Origin: Neoechinorhynchus agilis
Taxonomy: Eukaryota; Acanthocephala
NCBI GenBank assembly: GCA_051530055.1
Contig: CM121342.1
Location: 14,632,001 to 14,696,000, forward strand
Direction: 5' to 3'
DNA: 64,000 nucleotides
Under the pieces are notes generated by a model, which was not told the origin of the DNA, made no database searches, and saw only the letters and a program-made list of their open reading frames with translations. Position numbers and translations under genes: made by a program. This document shows positions 13,393 through 24,423 of the stretch, in pieces; position 1 is the stretch's first letter, and every line of letters begins with the position of its first letter.

Positions 13393-15700
13393 ATGAATCG
13401 CTTTTCTGTTAAGGATTTAAATGCTTTACCCAAAAAAGATCTCACGATGATTGGTGATGGAGGAAGTAGTTTAAGCGGTGGACAAAAAGCAAGAGTTTCA
13501 TTGGCCAGAGCGATTTACCAAGACGCTGACGTGTATCTTCTTGATGATCCTTTAACTGCAGTTGATTATAAAACGAGGACACATATTTTAAAGCAGTTAG
13601 TATTTGCCTTAAATAATTCCAAAAAGAGTTCAATTGAACTTTATGCAGTTGCATTCGAATATTTCTAAAAAACAAAACCGTATTATACTGCGCCTCCAGC
13701 GTTCTGGATGCTGGTCGTGCCGCCACGGTCGTAACTCTGAAGGACGTAAGTAAGCCTATGATTTATTTAAAGCGATCAAATCAATTTCTAAGGGTTGTAT
13801 TGAATGTATGAACGAACAAACAGCCTCAAACTCCGACGAAGATACCGATTCATCGTGCACTCAGCAAGATTACGATTTCGAGTTAATCACTTTAGACAAA
13901 GTTGCTCGACGATACTCGATGTGTTCACAGCATGAAAATTCCGAAGTTGGCGGATTTGCCCCAAAGCCAAGAACGTTGGATGCCATGGGCTGGATTAAAC
14001 TTTTGGTAAAACTATTTACACCGAACAAAATTGGAACCGCTGTTATCCCTTTTTTAATTCGGTTTTGGTGCGGATCGCATGCTTTTCGCATAGTGTCGGA
14101 ATACTATCTTTCTCGCTGGCTCTCGACTGAAACCGAAAATGGCACAAAACATTTGAGTGACAACGCGTATGAGACTCTCTATTTAGGTGCGCTCATTTTG
14201 AAAAGATTAGTTCCCTATTTGTTTTTATAGGTTACCTCCTCGGATTTGTAATCTGTGCTGGATTGGTTCTATTTATCATCATCACCATGATTGGCTACGA
14301 TACATTTTACGCTCATTCAAGGAACTTGGCAAGAGTGATGGGATCGTATTCGTTAATATTCGAGAAAGTATTGCGAGGTTTGTTTTGAAGTATTCTGAGA
14401 GATAAGATTATGTTCTTTAAAAAGGTGTTACGTTCAATCGATTGTCGTTTGATATTGGTGTTATGCAGAATTTCGTGCCCATTTCAATTTATGCTGTAGG
14501 ACAGGTATAGTACAAATTTTATTAAACCAAATTGCGGCCTTTTATTATTTTAAATTATGGAAACAAACGATAAAACACATTTTGTTTTAATGTATTATTC
14601 TTCCTTTGTGGCTATAAACGAGAATCCACCAAACTGACATCCTTTTATCTTTGCCACTTTTCAAGTTCATTTTAGAATGGTTCACTAATCTTTGCACTAA
14701 TGATCTACATTTGCTGTATCTGTCCGGTAGCAATCGCTTTCGTACTACCAGCGATTTTTGCTATTCTGTTCTTGGTATACCAACAAATAAATCTAACGAC
14801 CTCAGGATATCAAATGGAATCCGACAGTAAGACTTTACTTTTAAAAATACAACGCTTATTTTCGATACATTTATCTTGTAGCTCGAACAAACATACTAAC
14901 CCACTTGGTAGCAACCCACCAAGATCTCGTAACCATTCGAGCATCTAAAGCTGAAGATGAAATGATATCGGAGTTCGAGTACACAATTGGTTTGAGATTG
15001 CTTCGATAAATGAGAATCTTTTTTGATCTAATGGTTTTAGATACCAACAATCAACTACGGTACACGCTAATTTTGCTCGATCGAATAGCCCAATTCACTG
15101 TTGATTTCGTTATTCTCTTAGTCATGCTGACGACTACAATTGTTTTCTTGTTCTTTTACACTGGTTAGCTAATTGCAAGCAATTAAAAATTCCGAGTAAT
15201 TAAAAATCGTAAAAGGAACCACTGAGGTCAGACAACTGGCAGTAACATATACAATAGTAGTTGCTGAAAATGCTCGAAGTTTCATTCAGACGGCCCAGCA
15301 AAGTATTAATCACGTTCGTAAAAGCATTGCTTCTACAAGAAATAATGTTCTCTATGTTTGATAGTTGCTGTCGGCTGCTAGAGTTTTCGATCTTTATGGT
15401 ACTGTTCAAGAACCGAGCACCGGATCATGGGATGAAATAGAAAAACCTCCTTATGTTGATAATTCAATAGAATTCATCAACGTCCGTTTCAAGTATTTTA
15501 AGGATCTTCCCTTTGTTCTAAATGGCCTCGATATAAGGATTATGCCCAGATCCAAGGTTATTGTGCGCTAAAGCATTTTCTTGGTATTTTAAACACTGTA
15601 AACAAATAGGTTGCTATTGTTGGACCAACTGGAGCAGGAAAGAGCACCATATTCGGTGCCATATTTAGATTGGGGATTGTAGAAGGAAAGATTATCGTTA
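13393..15700 (+). pseudogene. Partial ABCC (MRP-type) ABC transporter, 5' and 3' truncated
   Basis: A spliced ABCC-subfamily exporter resembling ABCC4. Visible exons are about 13,393-13,607 (NBD1 signature LSGGQKARV and Walker B VYLLDD), 13,644-13,740, 13,789-14,220 (linker and start of TMD2), 14,230-14,370, 14,425-14,504, 14,675-14,827, 14,880-14,991, 15,040-15,163, 15,205-15,310, 15,365-15,557, and 15,610-15,700 (NBD2 Walker A GPTGAGKST). Introns are short and mostly GT-AG. The order matches the second half of an MRP. TMD1, the NBD1 Walker A and everything after the NBD2 Walker A are not found in place, and repeats lie upstream. The NBD1 switch-histidine region also looks altered (YCAS where a TH is expected). 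It is either a truncated pseudogene or the remnant of a rearranged gene. Such proteins export organic anions and conjugates across membranes. Confidence 0.75.
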
Positions 15701-15849
15701 AAGTTTTGACACTGATTGTTGGTCGATGCACGAATCACTATGTCTTGGCTTCGAAGCAAGAGCGGCTTTTACGAGATTAGTTTATGCAAAGGTAAGAAAT
15801 CTTGAGAATGATATAAATTGTACAATTCCTTGTCGGCGTATTCTAGTGC

Positions 15850-16080
15850 TTGAAGCTTTCTCTTCATCAATGTGATCGAATCGAATCTGGATATCTTAGC
15901 AGTCTCATAAGTACTGATAGTTACTCGTTTGACATGTTTGCACAATTCGGTGTTCGAGTTCTTGGAAGCACTTTGGGGTTTATTTTGGTATTTACTTTTT
16001 GCTACCTTTCCATTGACAAGTTCGCTCCGATCGCAATATGCGTCTATCTATATGCCTATGCACTTTACCTGTGTATGTGA
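15850..16080 (+). pseudogene. ABCC transmembrane-domain-1-like fragment
   Basis: An open segment contains STDSYSFDMFAQF followed by two hydrophobic stretches. This resembles the part of ABCC TMD1 where 'ND(V)xxFD' precedes a membrane helix. TMD1 should lie upstream of NBD1, but this copy lies downstream of the NBD2 fragment. It is therefore either the start of a second, tandem ABCC copy or a rearranged piece of the same gene. No ATG context or continuation into an NBD was found over the next 500 bp. Confidence 0.5.
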
Positions 16081-16839
16081 TTGGCCTGCGTATAATTAGG
16101 TTAGCCAATGAGTGCATAAGACAGGCTTATAATTCTTTTGTAGGAAACGCATTAACAAGGAAGTGGATAAGAGACTTCGCAATCTCGCGATATATTGCCG
16201 GTTCGCCCAAACCTTCAAAATGTGCTGCTTAGATAGAGTTATCTATAAAGTAATGTACCGATTAAATAAGAAGGAAACGTTTTTCTGTTCACTAAAAAAT
16301 CTCGTGGAAGATAACTCTTTTACGCGTTGCTTTGGCATTCATTTAAGCAAGGTACGCCCACATTTGAGGCTTTATGCGAAAATATGTTTTTATGACTATT
16401 GCCTTTCTTTAAGGCAGATTCAATCAAAATCGATTTCGTCCTATGTATTAATCTCGAATACAGAATATTTTGATTAAACTAATAATTCCATGAAGTTGTA
16501 CTGTTCTGCAGAATATGCCTTTTACAAAGGAGTTCTTAAATTCTCTTTTAGGATCGTTAGGACCCGATATGAGACATCAGCTACTTAATGTCGCTGAAGG
16601 CAAGAATTTCGTTTGAAGCATTTATGAATTCACTGGTCGTTGTTTCTAGGATCTATTTTTGACGGAAGTGAGTGATATAGGTTTCCTCCTATTGAAATTA
16701 GAGGATGCGTCTTATCGAATGAAAGATATGGGGATGGCGCGAAGTCCAAAATCAAATGGTTTACGTGCAGATTATCGCTCATGTGAATGATTTAAGTCTT
16801 CCTTAAATTGAGAAATGAGCCCTGTCGACCAGAAGAAAA

Positions 16840-17010
16840 CACATTTGCTGCATTTGTCCGGTAACACTCGTTTTCGTACTACCGGTGATTTTCAATGTGG
16901 TTTTTTTACATACAACAATAATCTAGAAGGCCGTAGAATATTTAATTGGAATCCGACAGTAAGACTTCCGCTTAAAAAAATAAAAAGGCTATTCTTAGCA
17001 CATTTATTGC
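16840..17010 (+). pseudogene. Decayed duplicate of an ABCC TMD2 exon
   Basis: The segment resembles the ABCC exon at 14,690-14,850. Paired stretches are TGCTGCATTTGTCCGGTAAC here against TGCTGTATCTGTCCGGTAGC there, and GGAATCCGACAGTAAGACTT in both. Reading frame and hydrophobic character are lost. It shows a second, older duplication of ABCC sequence before the large inverted duplication copied it. Confidence 0.75.
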
Positions 17011-17342
17011 CGCATCGAAATAAAAAATGTTGAAAAAGCTGGCGGCGGGTGATTCATTGCTGAGCGCTTTTGATAGCAAGAGCATGTGGCTTCTTTAGAC
17101 TCATCGAAATGTTTAACTTGGGCAGAATGCCGTGAATGAGTAACCCGTGCACATCCCAAGCTCCCTGACACCGATGAGTTTAGCTCATATGCGAGACAAT
17201 TGGTTAACGGCCACGCTGTAACGAGATCCACGAGAGTATCTGAGATTCACAGGTGAGCATGAGTAAGCAACGTCTCCTGCATTTGTGTAGTTATGACTAA
17301 AGTCAAACTACTAATCGCTGCAATGTATGGGGCACAGACTAG

Positions 17343-17350
17343 CATAAATA
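17343..17350 (+). promoter_or_regulatory. Possible TATA element of the Gly-rich gene
   Basis: CATAAATA lies about 85 bp before the ATG at 17,435, leaving room for a short leader of roughly 55-60 nt. It is preserved in the inverted copy. The call rests only on sequence resemblance and position. Confidence 0.35.
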
Positions 17351-17434
17351 CGAGACTGTAAGGCTTCTTTAACTTCACACACTCAAATTTCGGTCCTCAA
17401 CCTCCACTGAACAAACTCTTTGTGTGAAATAACA

Positions 17435-19090
17435 ATGACTGAAATAACAGGCAGCGACTTGGATCTAAACCCGCATCAGCCCTTTTTAAGCGGACTTCAA
17501 CTAAGTGGTGGCAACCTAGTTACTACCCAAAACCTGGGAGGTTTTTCATCCGGAGGACTTACAAGTTTTGAATCATCCAGTGCTTATACCGCCCCAGTCG
17601 AAAATCAATTCGCAGCAGTGTCCTATGAGACATACGGACAAGGTGGAGTTGCGGATCTCGGACTTACAGGTGGCCAAGGCGGTTCATTTGGATCCTATTC
17701 TTTTGAATCAAGCACCGGCGGTGGATATGGAGCCGGAGTCGAAGGAGGTCTCGGGCTAGCATATGGTGCCGAAGATGCTGCCGCTTTCAGTGAAGCCGCT
17801 GCTTATGGCTCGTCAGCATCATTTGGCGCAGGTGGAGCGTTCGGTGCTCTTGAAGGAGCGACAGGTGGATTAGTTGAACAAGGTGGATTCTCCGCTTCTT
17901 CAGCCGAGTTCAGTTCAAGCGGTGCAGGACTTAGTGCAGGAGCCGGAGCAGGAGCAGGAGCAGGAGCAGTCTTACCTCTCAACGCCTACCGTATCCAGGC
18001 TGACCCGAGCCCGACCGTCGTCAGGCGCGCATTGACTGGTGCATCGACCGTCCACAGACAGAACGTTATTATACGATTTCTCAGACCACCGGCCCCACCG
18101 GCACCAGGCCCACTCATTATAAAGGAAGTTCGTCCACCACAACCAAAACCAGCTCCACCTCTAGTGATTAGACAGAGACCACCACGTCCACGCACTCCTC
18201 CAGCCCTTGTTCTAAGAGAGCGCCCACCCAGAATGCCAGTAGTTACCAAAACTCAGACTGTTATCAAGAGACTTGCAGCAATTCCCGCACCACCGAGACA
18301 GGTGATCATTGAGCGTTATCCAGCTCTTCCAGCCAAGCCACGTGATGTGATCATTGAAAGATGGCTACAGTACGGCCCATTGCCAAGACGAAAGGTCATA
18401 TACCAACGAGCTGCGGCTGCCCGCGCATACCGAACTCCAAAGAACTTGATTGTGCAGTACACAGCACCACGACCAGCAGTACAGAGGGTTTTTAGACGCC
18501 TAGGAGTTATGAGCGTTAACCCATTGTCCTACGCTTCACAATACGGTGCTAGCCTTCTCGATAGCGCCTCAATTGTGTCGGCAGCGCGGAATGCAGGTGT
18601 TGTTGAGAACATTACTCCTCCCGGACTTGTTTATGCCGTCGGTGGAGCAGGAGCTGTTAGTGCAGGATCTGGAGCTTTTAGTGCAGGATCCGGATATCTG
18701 GCTAGTGAAGACTTACAACTTACAGGTGGTTTCGGCGGCGCTGAGTCGTCCCTTGCCCTTGCGGGAGGAGATGCTTCGTACAGTGCATACCAAACAGCCG
18801 ATTATGGACTTGCAGGATTCGGTGGACTAGTTTCTGGCGGTGCTGCTGATCTTTCATCAACCGCGACTCAATATACGTCATATGGAACAAGTGGTTTTGA
18901 AGGATACTCAGGAGCAGAATTTCTGAGCAGTGGAAGCGGATTCGCAAGTGCTGTCGAAGCCGAAGGAAGCGCCACAACAATGACAGGAGGATTCGAATAT
19001 GGTGGATCTACGGAATCCGTTGAAGGTGCCGGAAACACAGTCGCTGTGGAAAGTTACGAAAGTAGCACGGTTCAATCAAGCGAGGCTTAA
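17435..19090 (+). CDS. Gly/Ala/Ser-rich protein with Pro/Arg-rich core, copy 1
   Basis: An intronless 551-residue protein. The open frame extends five codons upstream, but the first ATG is at 17,435 with an AACA context. No signal peptide is visible. Residues about 15-190 are low-complexity G/A/S/Y/F with an alternating GAGAGAGAGA run. Residues about 210-360 form a Pro/Arg/Val/Ile core with degenerate 'PPxxVIIxERxP' units (VIIERYPALP, VIIERWLQYG, KVIYQRAAA). The C-terminal third is again G/A/S/Y-rich. The core recalls the V/I-K/R-P repeats of cytoskeletal or scaffold proteins; the flanks recall structural or elastic proteins such as eggshell, cuticle or silk. These comparisons are inference and I do not recognise the family. 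It differs from copy 2 by one residue that I noticed. Loss of all frame breaks in both copies fits a functional gene or a very recent duplication. Confidence 0.85.
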   Translation: MTEITGSDLDLNPHQPFLSGLQLSGGNLVTTQNLGGFSSGGLTSFESSSAYTAPVENQFAAVSYETYGQGGVADLGLTGGQGGSFGSYSFESSTGGGYGAGVEGGLGLAYGAEDAAAFSEAAAYGSSASFGAGGAFGALEGATGGLVEQGGFSASSAEFSSSGAGLSAGAGAGAGAGAVLPLNAYRIQADPSPTVVRRALTGASTVHRQNVIIRFLRPPAPPAPGPLIIKEVRPPQPKPAPPLVIRQRPPRPRTPPALVLRERPPRMPVVTKTQTVIKRLAAIPAPPRQVIIERYPALPAKPRDVIIERWLQYGPLPRRKVIYQRAAAARAYRTPKNLIVQYTAPRPAVQRVFRRLGVMSVNPLSYASQYGASLLDSASIVSAARNAGVVENITPPGLVYAVGGAGAVSAGSGAFSAGSGYLASEDLQLTGGFGGAESSLALAGGDASYSAYQTADYGLAGFGGLVSGGAADLSSTATQYTSYGTSGFEGYSGAEFLSSGSGFASAVEAEGSATTMTGGFEYGGSTESVEGAGNTVAVESYESSTVQSSEA

Positions 19091-19514
19091 AGATTTAAAC
19101 CAAGTTTTATGAGATTACAAATTGTTGCGAATCGATTTTTTCTTCTTAATTTAAATTTTTTTCAACTTTTATGGTGAATTGTGTTAAAAAATAGTGTTAC
19201 ACAAAACAATATAATGTCATTTAAGACCACCGCATCCTCCGGATAGATCGAACAAAACCGTAGGTTAGGTTTAATGGGCCACTTCTATGTGATTGTGTTG
19301 TAAATGTGAGTGAAAGTACACCGGTTTATATCCTAGTTCATCAAACTCTGCAAGAAAAAGGTCAACTACATAATAAAAATACTAAGAACTAGGAACTAAG
19401 ACAAAATCGTTCTTTGGTAAAAATTATTTTAAAGCTTATTTGGTTCCTAGTTTGTGATAGAACACAAGAAAGTTACAATCTAAAGAAATTTTTTAACAAT
19501 AGCACGTCTCATTG

Positions 19515-20960
19515 TTGAATAAATAAGAGGAACAATGTACATCTTGGTCTTCGAGAATATTAGAACTCGCGAACACTCGAGTTCCGATAGGTTAAATTAA
19601 TGTGGCTATTAACTTTTGAGTGGATTGCGCTTTCGGTCGAATGGAAAAGTTGGTGGTTATTGTTTTTCAGGAGAGTTTATGAGGTTGGGTCTTGTCCCAG
19701 GTTCATTTCAAATTATGATATCCGAGAAGATTGTGTAGTATGGAAAAAGGAGCGGAGGTAGAGGCATTGGAGGATGAAAAGAATTGAGATGGCGGGTGTT
19801 ACGCTCATTTGAAGATTGAAATAAAATGTGGCAAAAATTGTGGTGGTATGGTTGTGGCATTTTGATCGTCGTTTGAAAATTTTACAGACACATTCGGGAA
19901 GCGGAGAAAATTCAACTGTGCAAATTTTAGAGGTTCTTTTATGAAACTTTTCAAGACGATGGATTTGAGATTCGGATAGGTTGCAAAAGACGGGATAACC
20001 GTATAGGAGGGAGGGCAAAATTAAGCTGAAGTAAAATTTGGAAAGGAGACATCTGAGGAGATAAATTTTAAAGATATTGCGTTCGATTGGAAAGTGTAAT
20101 GTGCGTGTCCCATTTTAGGTTTGATTGAAATTAGAGACCAAAAATTCGGAGGGAGGTGACTCGTCGAATGTCATTTAGAAACTCAGGGGATGATGTGGGG
20201 TTGCGGGAAAGAGGGGATCATTTCGAAGCATTTAGAGAAAGTGAGATGGAGTTTGTGATTGATGCAGAAATTAGGAAGAGGAACCATGCACCTCTGGGTC
20301 TTCGTGATCACTTTAGAGTTGATGACGGATCCGGAAATTGGAGTGGATTATGCGGATGACAGATCCAGTGTGGATGATGGATCCAGAGTGGATGACGGAT
20401 CCGGAGTGGATGACGGTCGAAAGGAGAGGGAGCGGTGAAGGTGTGATTTTGTGATGAGGGTGAGATCATCGAAATATAGGAAAAGTTTACAGTGTTGCGA
20501 GGAAGGTTTCAGTTCGTTTAAGGAAATATTAAAAAGAAGTGGTGACAGGACTTCACCTTGAGATACTCCTTCAGTGAGGGATACTTAGCAGTGAATGTAT
20601 TGTTGGCGATTGTGAAGATATGATTCGAGCCAGCGGATCTGCCACAAGTTGGGACCGAAATCGGAGCAGGCCCCGAGAGGGAGTAAATGGTCCACGGAGC
20701 CGAATGCTTTCGGCAAATCCGGTTGAAAAAATGGATGACGTGAGAGGGATTATTGTCGAGGTTTCGTAACAGCGTGTCATAGATGCAAAGTAGGGCATCC
20801 GTTGCAGAAAATTTAGGCCGGAAGCCGAATTGCAAAGGCGACAATTTGTTGTTGAGAAGTGGAAGAAGGTGAGATTTAAAATATTTTTCGATAATTGGAC
20901 GAAATGATTCAGAGCGAATCGGAGGTCCATTTTTGGAAAGCTCGAAAAACATTTGAGTAG
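19515..20960 (-). mobile_element. APE-type LINE fragment, copy A
   Basis: The 3' portion of a non-LTR retrotransposon reading on the minus strand. From its 5' side it shows RT fingers (LSPLQFGFRPKFSATDAL), motif A (DLPKAFGSVDH), motif B (GVSQGEVLSPLLFN) and the catalytic YFDD. An expanded short tandem repeat and a C-terminal RT/thumb region (SLLYGYPVF) follow, spread over several frames. It lacks the endonuclease. From about 20,877 to 20,960 it still reads as RT (PPIRSESFRPII) but differs from copies B and C. Broken by frameshifts; CR1/Jockey-like in general character. Confidence 0.85.
20320..20415. repeat. About 20-bp minisatellite inside LINE copy A
   Basis: GTGGATGACGGATCCGGA-like units repeat about five times (variants GGATGATGGATCCAGA and others). 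The same tract occurs in LINE copy C near 43,965-44,065 but is not evident in copy B, so the expansion happened in the A/C lineage. Confidence 0.85.
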
Positions 20961-23269
20961 CATGGACAAATCGAGATCAGGATCATATAAAATCCCTAAA
21001 AAGCTGTCCGAGAATAACTAAGCATGATGTTCAAAAGCAACAAGGCAAAATTAGCGCAAAAAACTCGCACATTTTAACATCGAATGTGTCCACCTCCGGT
21101 CTTGATTTAATTGGTCAACTGTTTGTAGGGATAATGCGATCGCTTGAATATTCCATGACTTTTGATTGCATGTTCGTGTATCGACATTCCGTATGAAACC
21201 TTTAGACAAAAAAATGGACCATTGTGAGGGAAGTTTGCCTTCTCTAATGTTCGGGTGTGGAGAAAACACATTTAGAGCACAACGCCTGCACTATACGAAC
21301 ACACAGACAGAATCTGGCTCGATTGTGTCCCACTTCCACCAAACTGCGGCACTCCTTTCTTCACTTACGAAAATGGTATGTAGCAACGTTGCGCAACTTT
21401 CAGTCGTCGGAGCCTCCAAGTGGAATGTGCACGAGACATACGAAGGAGAAATAGCAACACTGTCAGCATTTACCAGAGTAAGTCTTAACTCATGTCACAT
21501 TTGCTTAAAAATACAACCGATAAGTGTGAGATTTTTATTATCCGTTAAAGCGGAAAAATGACGTCATTCCAAATTGTTTTTGAGTTTTGGACCAAAATGA
21601 CCTTTTCTACAAAGATTTTGCGCCACAAAAACTACCTTCACAACCGCATTATTTATGATCTCTTATAAATACTTAAATGAAACCAGTCAAAAACGAAATC
21701 AAGTGTTAGAACATCCCATACTCTGCTTTTTTATTTTTAGACACACAACCAACCGATATCTTCCATCAGGGGATGTAGGGAAGTGATTGGGTTGGATATG
21801 TGCTTAAAATGAAAACGCTGAGTGAGGCGTGGTTTCCCCTTTCGAAATATTTCCTAATAATAAAGGAATATTTGACTGAACGATTATGTTCACTACCGCC
21901 ATTCAATATTTACTATCCCTAAAGTATGAATCTTGATACTTAATTAATATAACCGGCTTGCAAGTAAACATAAGAAAAAATGAAATCTTTGACTTTTATC
22001 GGCGATAAAAATGATTTTTTAAATCTGAAAAGGAAACTTGGGTAGGAAGAAATTATTTTGGGTACTTTAATTGATTAAATTAAGCAAGAAAACGTACACT
22101 TGCTGTTCTAAACAGAGAACTAACGGAATAATAGCAAGGAATGATTGCACGATGGCAAATTTCAGGCGGCCAATCAACGATTAATCCATCCATTTAGCAT
22201 TGTTTAACGCTCATATAAGAGCATTTCTCTTGATTTAAGTCGATCATCAAGTTTATTTTTAAAAATATGATAAGAACCAATTTTCTTATAAGCGGATATA
22301 TTAGAAACATTGTAGACTACTGCTCTTTGAACACAAATCAAAAAAGTCGTATATATCTGGATTATTATCATGCTGTCAAAAACGCTTATTTAAATCTTTC
22401 ATTAAGAAATAATACAAATCTGTAGTACGAAACTCAAATTTTAATCATATCGAGAAAATCCATCGGGATGTTAAATTATGATTTGTGGCGAAGATGCTCC
22501 TGCTTAGTCACCAACTCACACATTTGAAACTTACAAGCAATGATTGAGATGGCGAGGTTTTCTCGACTGGGGGTACCTTCACCACAAGTCAAATTTTAAT
22601 GCTGTGTTCACAAATCCCAAGATTTAATCCTTCTCAACTTTCGTTATTTGGTTTTATATTCTTCAATTTTTGAATCTTTTCGTATCAACATGCACAAATG
22701 TATTTGGAAATCAAAAATAAAACCTTTTGAGATCGGTTATTTGAAATGGCATTTACTGCACAAAATCTTTTTTTCGATGTTTTCAAATTTACGTTATTTA
22801 TTTTATAAAATTAATCTTATCTAAATAACAGAAGTAAACATTAGTTTGAAATTTAGCAAATTGTTCAATTTTTTAAATTAATTAAACGCTCCGTTTTATG
22901 TAAATATTTGCGTAAATCCATTCCACAGCTATTTGACGAATTTTTTTCCAAGGTTTTTAGTCTTCAAAGAAAATAGAAAGCTTTCAAATTAAGCGACTTA
23001 AACGAGTTCACTGATATTACATCCTAGAAAATAGTGTGTTTTGCTTCTCATCAAACCTTAAAAGTGTAAACAAATCTTGTAGATACAAAAAATGTAAAAA
23101 AAAGATCGAATTCTGTAATGACCAGAATCGATCACGCCGTATTTTAAAAAAACGATACGTTCTTTGAACTAAAAAATTGTATTTTTAATGAAAGTGAATA
23201 AGAGGAATTTATAAATCAACTATTACTCGTTAATAGAATACTTTTATTAAAGAAGATATAAACATAATT
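20961..23269. other. AT-rich intergenic DNA, nothing recognised
   Basis: About 2.3 kb of low-complexity AT-rich sequence. The longest plus-strand frame (21,166-21,561, about 131 codons) has no recognisable domain, and splice context or homology is not evident. I see no RNA gene. Confidence 0.5.
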
Positions 23270-23590
23270 ATTCGTCGTCCTCGTCCTCAATTGTCGCCCG
23301 AATGCTTGCAGTGTTTCTTCTCAACACGGCGATGCTGATATTTTGAACCTTGCATCGCCGTTTGTAACCTGATGGCGTCAGATTAGATCCCTCAGGAGTT
23401 TAAGAGCGTCACTACCAAGAGATGTTAAATCGAGGTATTTCGCCGTTTTCCGTCCTTCCGCTCGCTGCACCTCCAGCTTGAATCACTGAGAACTTGAGAT
23501 TGCTGGCTGCGAGTGTATCGATACAAGTGGCGTCCCAGAGGAGGCATTTACCCTCCCGCCTCCGAAATACGGTCACCCCATCAGGTCTAC
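23270..23590 (-). mobile_element. R2-like (RLE) LINE 3' fragment
   Basis: Minus-strand translation gives RRPDGVTVF...REGKCLLWDATCIDTLA and then AGGAAS...AKYLDLTSLGSDALKLL. This is the C-terminal endonuclease region of the LINE at 61.1-63.1 kb. The catalytic PD-x(n)-D pattern survives here (PDG...WDAT). It is diverged and interrupted by stops and shifts, so it is an old fragment. Confidence 0.75.
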
Positions 23591-23751
23591 GCCCCGAATA
23601 ATAATGTTTATATCTTCAAAATAAAAATTATGATTGTAAACTTCTATTAAAGTAGATGAAAATTCGAATAGCACAAGTATCCAATAATGATCACCGACAG
23701 AGAAAATCCTTCGGGTTAGTCCAAGTATAATTTTGGTGATGATTTATTTGA

Positions 23752-23784
23752 GATATTTCGAACGAAGTAACTTCGCCTCATCAG
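23752..23784 (-). ncRNA. Hammerhead-ribozyme-like motif H1
   Basis: On the minus strand: CTGATGA, then a stem-loop with CGAAG-TTA-CTTCG as its helix (flanked by GG and TTC), then GAAA, then TATC. This is the hammerhead order core - stem II - GAAA - short stem III - cleavage site. A short stem III of ATAT type, able to pair between two molecules, is known from Penelope-like and retrozyme hammerheads. Stem I could begin with TGA pairing to TCA. It lies 564 bp from H2 in the same orientation. Catalytic activity is not shown by sequence alone. Confidence 0.6.
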
Positions 23785-24315
23785 TCATCAAAAAATGAGT
23801 TTTACACATAAAGGTTTTAAGCTAGAGTGCATGAGACCGCCAAAACCCCAATAATGATTTTGGAAACCCTTAAAAGCCGACTTATTCTTGATATCTTTTG
23901 ATTTTAAGAAATTTCTACCGTCTAAAGTTAATCACGACCTGAAAGATCGAATAACTTCTTAAAAGAAATCAAACCGACGCAGATAAAAGTTCGACCACGG
24001 AAGAACTCATTAAAAATTGTTCATTCCTCATTGAGTGCGTGTGGTGCTCGTCGTTGTTTCTTCTTTTCTTAAATCATTTCGCCCATGTGTTAATGCAACG
24101 AAGATTTACATTAAATAACTTTTTATTATTAATGAGGTTCGCTAATTTCCTCACTGTCTACAGTTAGTTTTGGTAAGGGCGCAAATCGTATTGATGTTTG
24201 TTAAATCTTTTCGAAAATTCCGAATTTAATAATTGCGGAGTAAAAAATAAAGATTTCTAATTGTATACTTTCGGTGAAATTAATCCCCCGGCCATAACCT
24301 ATTTGATTTATTTGA

Positions 24316-24346
24316 GATATTTCGCGAGGTAACCTCGCATCATCAG
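24316..24346 (-). ncRNA. Hammerhead-ribozyme-like motif H2
   Basis: On the minus strand: CTGATGA, one extra T, a perfect 6-bp stem II (GCGAGG-TTA-CCTCGC), GAAA, then TATC and the same CTCAAATAAAT-type 3' strand as H1. All conserved core positions are present. The unpaired T between the core and stem II is a deviation, also seen in H4. A degenerate copy in the opposite orientation (H3) lies 45 bp away. Confidence 0.6.
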
Positions 24347-24391
24347 TCATTGATTGTAGGTGTTTATAAGACGAACTCAAATATTTAAAAA

Positions 24392-24423
24392 CCATGATGC
24401 GAGGTTACGACGTTCGAAATATC
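24392..24423 (+). ncRNA. Degenerate hammerhead-like motif H3
   Basis: The plus-strand sequence ATGATGCGAGGTTACG...CGTTCGAAATATC parallels H2 and H1, including the GAAATATCTCAAATAAATC 3' strand. The CTGATGA core is damaged and stem II no longer pairs well. It is convergent with H2, so 24.30-24.44 kb forms a fold-back. Probably inactive. Confidence 0.45.

Larger units (their letters stand above)
16545..20877 (+). repeat. Left arm of a 4.3-kb inverted duplication
   Basis: The reverse complement of 43,502-47,835. Corresponding coordinates sum to 64,380 over nearly the whole arm (64,379 beyond one single-base indel), so there is almost no length change in 4.3 kb. I noticed about ten substitutions, for example P/Q at one residue of the encoded protein. 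Outer homology begins at CTTTTAGGATCG (16,545). Inner homology ends inside an APE-LINE reverse-transcriptase region near 20,877. The arm includes a decayed ABCC exon, the 551-codon gene, its 3' flank (19,093-19,514, no other gene seen) and LINE sequence. It implies a very recent inverted duplication or an assembly artefact. Confidence 0.95.

Noticed and set aside
17420-17434. Five extra codons before the Gly-rich gene
   Set aside because: The upstream frame begins with TTG. The first ATG is at 17,435, with the mirror at 46,945 in the other copy.
17986-18249. Minus-strand open frame inside the Gly-rich gene
   Set aside because: A shadow of the Pro/Arg repeats of the intact plus-strand gene. 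The same applies to its mirror at 46,131-46,394.
21166-21561. 131-codon plus-strand frame
   Set aside because: No domain, composition near that of random AT-rich sequence, and no splice context.
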